NCBI RefSeq assembly: GCF_015594845.1
Contig: NZ_JADNRK010000015.1
Span: 1 to 49,090 of the forward strand
Direction: 5' to 3'
Source: Alkalibacter mobilis
GTDB lineage: Bacteria; Bacillota; Clostridia; Eubacteriales; Alkalibacteraceae
DNA length: 49,090 nucleotides
The notes below the pieces were generated by a model. The model was not told the origin of the DNA. It searched no databases and was given only the letters and a program-made list of their open reading frames with translations. Below are positions 43,698 through 49,090 of the stretch, in pieces; the stretch's first letter is position 1, and every line of letters begins with the position of its first letter. The position numbers and the translations under genes were made by a program.

Positions 43698-44135
43698 ATG
43701 AGACTATCCACAAAAGGCAGATATGGTGTAATGGCCATGTATCAATTAGCTTTAAATTACGAGAACGGAACCATTTCAATCAAGGATATAGCTCAAAAGA
43801 TGGACTATTCCGATGCTTACCTTGAACAAATGTTTGCCACTTTAAAAAAAGAAAGACTTGTGACAAGTCATAGGGGCCCAAAAGGAGGATATAGGTTGTC
43901 AAAAGATCCTGATAAAATCACTGTAGGAGATGTGATCCGAGCTTTGGAGGGACCCATAGAATTTTCATCTTGTGTTGGCGGAAGTGAAAATTACAATTGT
44001 GACAAATCTGGATTTTGTGTGACTAAGGATATATGGGAACAGGTCAATGATAGTATAAATCAAGTGATAGACAATATTACTTTAGGTGATTTATTAAATA
44101 AAAACAAAAATAGCAAAATCGGACAAAGGAGTTGA
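43698..44135 (+). CDS. iscR: Rrf2/IscR-type iron-sulfur regulator
   Basis: Winged-helix DNA-binding protein, 145 residues, that senses Fe-S cluster status. MRLSTKGRYGVMAM and LEQMFATLKKERLVTSHRGPKGGYRLSKD are the Rrf2 marks. Three cysteines at 92, 101 and 107 (C-x8-C-x5-C) match the [2Fe-2S] ligands of IscR closely in position. Context: iscS and iscU follow in the same unit, and a palindromic site sits in the promoter, so it is expected to control cluster assembly here. AATGGAGG upstream of ATG. Confidence 0.93.
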   Translation: MRLSTKGRYGVMAMYQLALNYENGTISIKDIAQKMDYSDAYLEQMFATLKKERLVTSHRGPKGGYRLSKDPDKITVGDVIRALEGPIEFSSCVGGSENYNCDKSGFCVTKDIWEQVNDSINQVIDNITLGDLLNKNKNSKIGQRS

Positions 44136-44140
44136 TATAT

Positions 44141-45301
44141 TTGCAAAGAAGATATTTTGATTATGCTGCAACGACCCCAATTGACAAAAGGGTACTTGAA
44201 GTTATGATCCCACAGATTGAAAATAACTTTGGCAATCCTTCAAGTGTGTACTCTTTCGGTAGAGAAGCCAGAAAATCAATAGATGAATCAAGGGATACGG
44301 TGGCTCGTGTTTTAAATGCGGAACCTAAAGAGATATTTTTCACAAGCGGTGGGACTGAAGCGGACAACTGGGCTATAATAGGTACGGCTTTTGCCAACAA
44401 AAATAAAGGGAATCATATCATAACCACTTCAATCGAACATCATGCCGTACTTCATACGTGTAAATATCTTGAAAAACATGGATTTGAAGTTTCATATTTA
44501 CCGGTAGATGAATATGGGATGGTTGATCCTGAGGATGTAAGAAATAGCATAAAGGAAAGCACTATTCTGATAACTGTCATGTATGCAAACAATGAGATAG
44601 GAACGATCCAGCCTATTAAGAAAATTGGTGAAATCGCCAGAGAGAACGATGTATATTTTCACACTGATGCGGTGCAAGCCTTCGGAAGCATCGAAATAGA
44701 TGTAAAAGATTTAAACGTGGACATGATGTCCATCTCCGGACATAAGATATATGGGCCAAAGGGTATTGGAGCTCTGTATATTCGTAAAGGGGTAAAAATT
44801 GACAATTTAATTCACGGCGGAGGTCAAGAAAGAAAAAAAAGAGCAGGAACTGAGAATACCCCTGCAATAGTCGGATTTGCCAAAGCTTGTGAACTCGTTA
44901 CAGAAAATCTGAAAGAATCAGCTGAAAAGGCTATCGAATTACGGGATTACATGATTAAAAATATTTTGGAAAATATTGATGAAGTAAGACTTAACGGTCA
45001 CCCGACAGAAAGACTGCCGGGCAATGTAAATGTAAGTATTAGATATATCGAAGGTGAATCTATTCTTTTAAGTTTGGATCTGATTGGAATAGCTGCTTCA
45101 AGCGGTTCTGCGTGTACATCTGGAGCTCTGGATCCTTCACATGTTTTGTTGGCAATCGGATTAAGCCATGAAATTGCCCACGGTTCCCTTAGATTTTCAA
45201 TTGGGAAAGATACTACTAGAGAAGAAGTAGATTTTGTACTGGAAAAATTACCGGCGATCATTCAAAGATTGAGGGATATGTCCCCTCTATACAATTCTTA
45301 A
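44141..45301 (+). CDS. iscS: Cysteine desulfurase (IscS/NifS type)
   Basis: PLP enzyme that takes sulfur from cysteine for Fe-S assembly, 386 residues. YFDYAATTP at the N-terminus, PLP lysine in SGHKIYGPKGIG (Lys202) and the persulfide cysteine in SGSACTSGALDPSH (Cys325). That loop is the group I (IscS/NifS) form. Start is TTG 44141 with AAAGGAG 9 bases upstream; the TTG at 44132 is too close to the same site. Confidence 0.95.
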   Translation: MQRRYFDYAATTPIDKRVLEVMIPQIENNFGNPSSVYSFGREARKSIDESRDTVARVLNAEPKEIFFTSGGTEADNWAIIGTAFANKNKGNHIITTSIEHHAVLHTCKYLEKHGFEVSYLPVDEYGMVDPEDVRNSIKESTILITVMYANNEIGTIQPIKKIGEIARENDVYFHTDAVQAFGSIEIDVKDLNVDMMSISGHKIYGPKGIGALYIRKGVKIDNLIHGGGQERKKRAGTENTPAIVGFAKACELVTENLKESAEKAIELRDYMIKNILENIDEVRLNGHPTERLPGNVNVSIRYIEGESILLSLDLIGIAASSGSACTSGALDPSHVLLAIGLSHEIAHGSLRFSIGKDTTREEVDFVLEKLPAIIQRLRDMSPLYNS

Positions 45302-45313
45302 AGGAGGAATATT

Positions 45314-45685
45314 ATGTATACAGATAAAGTAATAGATCAATTTCAAAATCCACGAAATGTTGGAGAACTTGCAGATGCTGACGGAGTAGGTGAAGTTGGG
45401 AGCCCTGCCTGCGGCGATATCATGAAAATGTTTCTTAAGATAGAGAATGATGTGATTGTTGACGTGAAGTTTAAAACTTTTGGTTGTGGAGCAGCTGTAG
45501 CAACAAGTAGCATTGCCACAGAGATGATTATGGGAAAAACCCTTGAAGAAGCTGAAAAATTAACAAATAGCATGGTTGTTGATGAACTGGGTGGTTTGCC
45601 TCAGGAAAAGGTTCATTGTAGCGTTTTAGCGGAACAGGCAATCAAAGCGGCAATAAAAGATTATAGAAGTAAGGAAGTAAAATGA
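45314..45685 (+). CDS. iscU: Fe-S cluster scaffold protein (IscU/NifU N-terminal type)
   Basis: Scaffold on which IscS builds [2Fe-2S] clusters, 123 residues. All ligand positions are present: Cys33 and Asp35 (PACGDIMK), Cys58 (FGCGAAVATSS) and His101-Cys102 (VHCSVLAEQA). The Asp35 and lack of the SufU insertion favour IscU over SufU. AAAGGAGG upstream of ATG. No hscA/hscB or ferredoxin gene follows, which is usual for clostridia. Confidence 0.95.
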   Translation: MYTDKVIDQFQNPRNVGELADADGVGEVGSPACGDIMKMFLKIENDVIVDVKFKTFGCGAAVATSSIATEMIMGKTLEEAEKLTNSMVVDELGGLPQEKVHCSVLAEQAIKAAIKDYRSKEVK

Positions 45686-45723
45686 AAAATGACCAATCGA
45701 TTTAAAATCGATTGGTCATTTTT
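45685..45723. terminator. Bidirectional terminator between iscU and the arylsulfotransferase-like gene
   Basis: Two 19-base arms (45685-45703, 45705-45723) are perfect reverse complements around a single base. A-rich on the left and T-rich on the right, it can end transcripts from both convergent genes and overlaps the minus-strand stop codon. Confidence 0.85.
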
Positions 45724-47308
45724 ATTTTGACGGTCTTTCAATGGGAACAACCAAATCCAAAAGGTTTGGTGATAATTTATGCGCTCTGTAAAATCCGTAT
45801 TTTAGTTTGAATGAATGGACCAATTCACCACTCGAATAGTTGTATTCATAGATTTCTCCCCACATGGTATTAATTGGACTCTCAGGTGTTTCCTTAAGAC
45901 TCCCATGGTAGGCGATCAGTAAATCTCTATCAGAAAAGTATTCAAAATTTGAGGTGATGAAAGCACTGCTGTTCGGGAAACGTTTGACTTGTTTTACAGT
46001 TCCGTTATTTTCATTTATTGCATATTGAGTGACCGACGATCTGCCAGAATCCTCTTTGATGGTAATTTGCATTGTTTCATTTCGTATGACCCTATTGTCA
46101 AAGAGCATCAAGTCCAAGGTTTCCGGATCACTATCCAGATCTTCCTCCAACTCAAAAGCTGCATGTTGTTCGTAGTGCCAGAAGGAACTGCCTTCAAGAT
46201 TCAAAACATGATCGATATAAGCTGTTTCTTTCCAGATTTGTGGATCGGATAGTATCCACAAGATTTCATCTGTAGCCCAATCGATTTTGATTAAAGAACT
46301 TAAGTCTCTGGCGGAAACTATCAGGGTATTTTCACTTCTATCATATGAGATGGAATTCATATGGGCCCAGTCGTATCGATCGTTGTATTTAGTGTCAAAA
46401 ATCAGCGATTCCAGATTCAATTCTTTTAAAATTTCACCTGTAGATCGATTTACTTCCAAGATAGTATCTTCCACGTGACCATCAAGAGAGTTGCCAAGCA
46501 TCAAAAGGTTTCCGTTTTTGTTTTTTTCAATAATTTCATGATGGATACCGGTGGGTATATCGTAAACCTTGTGAAGTCTTCCCAAAAGATCCATATCATA
46601 AATATATCGTGCGTAATCTCTGGTTTCAGTTTCTATCATAGAATAGCCACTTATGAGCATAAACCTGCCATTCTCCATTGGGAAGTAGCCATGAGCATCC
46701 GTTTCAGTATTTAGATACCATCTGATATTGCCCAAAGAATCAAAAGCGTATAGATTTCTGTAGAAACCACCTGATACTAATGTTAATCCACCATAGGAAG
46801 TATCAGATGAGTCTGTTACAGTTACGGCATTTTCCAATTCAACAGGCAAACCATCTGTTTGAATTTCAATCGTATTGGTAGAAATCAAACTCCCGTTTGA
46901 TAAAGTTTGAATTTTTATTTGATTTTTTCTGCCAGGATACAAACCAAAGACAGGAATATAATGTTTCGTATCTTCGGGGAATTTAAAAGTCAAAGTGTCC
47001 TCTTCCACATCTCCAGGAATAGTTAGGATAATTTCAACAGGTTCGAGAGTTTTAAAGCCGACTACTGCTGTTAATGGAGATACTTCGTATGGATTCAAAA
47101 TGACTAGTGGGTTTTCAGGAGTATAGTCGGAATCTGCAATTTTTTTTCTTATATTGTCATCTGTCTTCATGTTTGAATTCATTATTTCGTTTTGAATCAG
47201 AAAATCGTTGTTTTGGTCATTTTTATTTTTTACCGTTGTCTTGGAACACCCGGCAATAAAAATCAAAAATAATATTATTAGAACCATCAATGGAATTCGT
47301 TTTGTCAT
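45722..47308 (-). CDS. Arylsulfotransferase-like lipoprotein
   Basis: 528 residues from the ATG at 47308. A signal peptide ends in the lipobox FIAGC (lipid Cys21). A beta-sandwich N-terminal part (about 70-155) and a beta-propeller follow, as in bacterial aryl-sulfate sulfotransferase (ASST). Conserved positions: GIHHEI (about His256-257), YDWAHMNSI (about His316), a SARD strand and the EQHAAFEL histidine (about His382), counterparts of the active-site histidines of E. coli ASST. The family moves sulfate between phenols; here it would act on the outer face of the membrane. Last gene of the tetR-CDF operon. MHNN at 47320 is an alternative start but leaves no spacing to AAAGGA. Confidence 0.85.
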   Translation of the reverse strand: MTKRIPLMVLIILFLIFIAGCSKTTVKNKNDQNNDFLIQNEIMNSNMKTDDNIRKKIADSDYTPENPLVILNPYEVSPLTAVVGFKTLEPVEIILTIPGDVEEDTLTFKFPEDTKHYIPVFGLYPGRKNQIKIQTLSNGSLISTNTIEIQTDGLPVELENAVTVTDSSDTSYGGLTLVSGGFYRNLYAFDSLGNIRWYLNTETDAHGYFPMENGRFMLISGYSMIETETRDYARYIYDMDLLGRLHKVYDIPTGIHHEIIEKNKNGNLLMLGNSLDGHVEDTILEVNRSTGEILKELNLESLIFDTKYNDRYDWAHMNSISYDRSENTLIVSARDLSSLIKIDWATDEILWILSDPQIWKETAYIDHVLNLEGSSFWHYEQHAAFELEEDLDSDPETLDLMLFDNRVIRNETMQITIKEDSGRSSVTQYAINENNGTVKQVKRFPNSSAFITSNFEYFSDRDLLIAYHGSLKETPESPINTMWGEIYEYNYSSGELVHSFKLKYGFYRAHKLSPNLLDLVVPIERPSK

Positions 47309-47354
47309 ATTATTGTGCATCCTTTCAATTTTGGTTGGTACTCGATAAAAATAA

Positions 47355-48278
47355 TCAGACCGCCCACTTTCTATTGTTTGTAAATGAGACTGTAAGCCAA
47401 TTGCCTTTATACCTGGGATTGATACAGTCGGATATTTCTTGTCTTAGTTTGTCTTGATCGGAAATGCTTTTGATTTTCGTTGAACCATTCACCACAAAAT
47501 CGATTTCGACCCAGAGTGTTCTTCCTACTTTTGCTATCCTGACAAATGACTCGTCTATATTGTATTGGCTTTCCATGATTTTTACCTTGTTGTTAATTTC
47601 ATCTGAGATAGTACCCTCTGGGGTCATTTCAAACACCTCTCTTAATGATTTTTTGATTTCTAAAATAGGTGTTTTTACAAAATATATTGACATTATAATG
47701 ACCATTATAGAATCAAAATATGGAATCAACCACGTTAAAGAATCAAAATAATATAATATTACAAGAGAAATCAAGAATCCAGCCAGAACTCCAAAACTTA
47801 TCAGTGTATCCATGAACCACTGAGTTGATTCCGCTTTTACCAATGCTGAGTTGCTTTTTTTTGATATGAATCGCAAAGCTACGTATACAAATAGACAGAT
47901 GAAACTTCCGATAACCGAATAAACGAGTGCAGGGCCCAAAGATATTTCGCTGCCGCCTGAAAATATCGTCGACAATGCTGAAATAAATGAATATCCTACT
48001 AAAATAATCAATATTGAGTATTTGATTATTATTGTAAGAGGTTCGGCGATATCTTTGCCGAATGGATATCGTTTATTATCTTTTTTAAACATAAATTTTG
48101 TTGCAAACAGGGACATAAGTGATAAAGCTACACTGATTAAAGAATATAGTCCGTCAAAGATTATTATATGAGAGCCGGAATAGGCTCCTATAAGTATTCC
48201 TGATATTGCAAAAAACAAAGTACTGTAGGTTGAAAACTTTAAAATTTTATTTTCGTTTGAAAATTTAGTTGTAAACAT
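47355..48278 (-). CDS. CDF-family cation transporter with altered metal site
   Basis: 307 residues, six predicted helices and a C-terminal cytoplasmic domain, as in cation diffusion facilitators. By position against E. coli YiiP (Asp45, Asp49, His153, Asp157) it has Asp42, Ser46, Gln153, Asp157, so two of the four transport-site ligands are missing. FDGLYSLISVALSL in helix 2 and PFGKDIAEPL in the loop belong to a non-classical CDF subfamily. Metal substrate is uncertain. ATG 48278 has AAGGAG upstream; the frame is open to 48311 inside tetR. The stop is 46 bases before the next gene. Confidence 0.85.
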   Translation of the reverse strand: MFTTKFSNENKILKFSTYSTLFFAISGILIGAYSGSHIIIFDGLYSLISVALSLMSLFATKFMFKKDNKRYPFGKDIAEPLTIIIKYSILIILVGYSFISALSTIFSGGSEISLGPALVYSVIGSFICLFVYVALRFISKKSNSALVKAESTQWFMDTLISFGVLAGFLISLVILYYFDSLTWLIPYFDSIMVIIMSIYFVKTPILEIKKSLREVFEMTPEGTISDEINNKVKIMESQYNIDESFVRIAKVGRTLWVEIDFVVNGSTKIKSISDQDKLRQEISDCINPRYKGNWLTVSFTNNRKWAV

Positions 48279-48291
48279 AAATAACTCCTTA

Positions 48292-48882
48292 TTATTTTGA
48301 TGCATTGACATTCAATGAATCTGTTAGAAAAATCAAAAGATCATTTTTAACCGTTTCTACGCTGTTTGAACCTAAAGTTGTCATAAAGAAATTTTCGGCT
48401 CCGTGTTCTATCAAGCCTATTACGAAATTGGCCAAATTACTGACACTGCATTTGCTATGTATCCAATTTTCTGATTGGAAATCCGACAGAATTTCTTCGA
48501 CCCAGGTATAGTAAGGCCTATAAATTTCTTCCCATGTATCAAAAGTTTTGTCATAAGCAAATCCTGAATAAAGAAAGCTGATCATATCCTTGTATTTTTC
48601 TGTTATGTCAAATGTGGTGTGTATCATTGTTTTCAACAGTTTGTTCAGATCCTTGTCTAATTCTGAGTAAGCATCCTTAATATTTGATAATTGCTCTTCG
48701 AAGATCATCTTTGCTATAGCCGAAACTAATGAGTTCTTGCTTTTAAAATAAAGATAAAAAGTTCCTTGAGCCACACCGGCTTCATTTACGATTTGAGAAA
48801 CAGAAGTTTTTTCAAAACCGTTCTTTTGTATTAATGATATTGCAGCATTAAGCAACAAATCTTTTTTTGATGTTAAAGTCAT
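48292..48882 (-). CDS. TetR-family repressor
   Basis: 196 residues. The N-terminal helix-turn-helix is typical: LLLNAAISLIQKNGFEKTSV then IVNEAGVAQGTFYLYFKSKNSLV. The C-terminal ligand domain is not recognisable as a special type. ATG 48882 with AGGAGGAG upstream; the earlier in-frame ATG at 48912 would put the operator inside the gene. It precedes the CDF transporter with a 13-base gap and is probably autoregulated through 48895-48911. Confidence 0.92.
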   Translation of the reverse strand: MTLTSKKDLLLNAAISLIQKNGFEKTSVSQIVNEAGVAQGTFYLYFKSKNSLVSAIAKMIFEEQLSNIKDAYSELDKDLNKLLKTMIHTTFDITEKYKDMISFLYSGFAYDKTFDTWEEIYRPYYTWVEEILSDFQSENWIHSKCSVSNLANFVIGLIEHGAENFFMTTLGSNSVETVKNDLLIFLTDSLNVNASK

Positions 48883-48894
48883 AACTCCTCCTTG

Positions 48895-48911
48895 TGACTG
48901 ACTGTCAGTCA
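48895..48911 (-). promoter_or_regulatory. TetR operator, perfect palindrome
   Basis: TGACTGACTGTCAGTCA: 8-base arms around one base, between the -10 box and the ribosome site. The position fits repression of tetR-CDF-sulfotransferase. Confidence 0.8.
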
Positions 48912-48917
48912 TTTATC

Positions 48918-48946
48918 AGTTTAACATATATTTATCATCGGGTCAA
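48918..48946 (-). promoter_or_regulatory. tetR operon promoter
   Basis: Minus strand: TTGACC (48941-48946), 17-base spacer, TAAACT (48918-48923), 6 bases before the operator. Confidence 0.6.
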
Positions 48947-48972
48947 ATCTAACGCATGTATATTTGTTGTTA

Positions 48973-49016
48973 ACTTGTGATAATGTCACCTTTAGATTCA
49001 CTTGATAAAATGTCAC
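48973..49016 (+). repeat. Two 17-base near-identical direct repeats
   Basis: ACTTGTGATAATGTCAC (48973-48989) and ACTTGATAAAATGTCAC (49000-49016) agree at 14 of 17 positions and lie 27 bases apart start to start. They stand just ahead of the possible transposase start at 49057, so they may be transposase-binding sites at the left end of an insertion sequence. No other content was recognised in 48947-49035. Confidence 0.5.
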
Positions 49017-49056
49017 ATTCTATTAAACTGAAAATATGAAAAAAGGATGGATCACT

Positions 49057-49090
49057 TTGTCGCAAGAGCAGTTAAAGACCTATAAGGTCA
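49057..49090 (+). CDS. Start of possible transposase (cut by window end)
   Basis: TTG 49057 is preceded by AAAGGATG and opens MSQEQLKTYKV before the window ends. This resembles the first residues of ISNCY/IS1202-type transposases, where a helix-turn-helix follows. An in-frame ATG at 49036 is the other possible start. Only 11 residues are visible, so the identification rests largely on the repeats beside it. Confidence 0.3.
   Translation, partial: MSQEQLKTYKV

Noticed and set aside
1-49090. CRISPR array, tRNA, rRNA, prophage or toxin-antitoxin genes
   Set aside because: Looked for regularly spaced repeats, cloverleaf ends and typical phage or toxin proteins; none could be supported.

Overview
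The window looks like the chromosome of a low-GC, anaerobic, clostridia-like member of the Firmicutes. The reasons are AT-rich DNA with strong GGAGG ribosome sites and TTG/GTG starts, sigma-A promoters with 16-18 base spacers, rubrerythrin, the oxygen-independent (cbi) cobalamin pathway, an IscR-IscS-IscU set and NatAB/ABC-2 exporters. The genus cannot be fixed from sequence alone. No tRNA, rRNA or CRISPR array was seen.

Layout. 1-8931 is nearly all on the minus strand: an apparent sfsA remnant at the left edge, rubrerythrin, a speA-type arginine decarboxylase, an EamA exporter, a four-gene ABC-2 exporter operon with its own consensus promoter and palindromic operator, and a SulP transporter. 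8991-12681 (+) is a TPP-riboswitch operon holding a TatD-like hydrolase, a thiamine-binding-type small protein and a ThiX-Y-Z-like ABC importer. 12693-13844 (+) has an HD-domain protein and a PgpA-like phosphatase.

13924-34443 (+) is the core of the window: a cobalamin riboswitch followed by 23 tightly packed genes. Order: cbiM-N-Q-O (cobalt uptake), hemA, sirC, hemC, cobA-hemD fusion, hemB, hemL (glutamyl-tRNA to precorrin-2/sirohydrochlorin), cbiL-K-C-D-E-T-F-G-H-J-A (cobalt insertion to cobyrinate a,c-diamide), cobD and cbiB (aminopropanol arm). Cobyric acid synthase (cbiP), adenosyltransferase and the nucleotide-loop genes (cobU/S/T/C) are not here.

34481-43567 (+) is a mixed housekeeping region: NatAB-like exporter, pseudodimeric nitroreductase, a divergent DprA-like protein with two unknown genes, a Nudix hydrolase, LemA plus a DUF2207 membrane protein with a glycine-only tail, and ZapA. 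43619-45723 (+) is iscR-iscS-iscU behind a promoter with a palindromic operator. 45722-48946 (-) is a TetR-controlled operon of TetR, a CDF transporter lacking two usual metal ligands, and an arylsulfotransferase-like lipoprotein. The right edge (48973-49090) holds two near-identical 17-base repeats and the first codons of what may be a transposase.

No unambiguous new defence or mobile system was found. The best leads are the TatD-like hydrolase under TPP control, the TetR/CDF/sulfotransferase operon, and the DprA-like gene with its two unknown neighbours.
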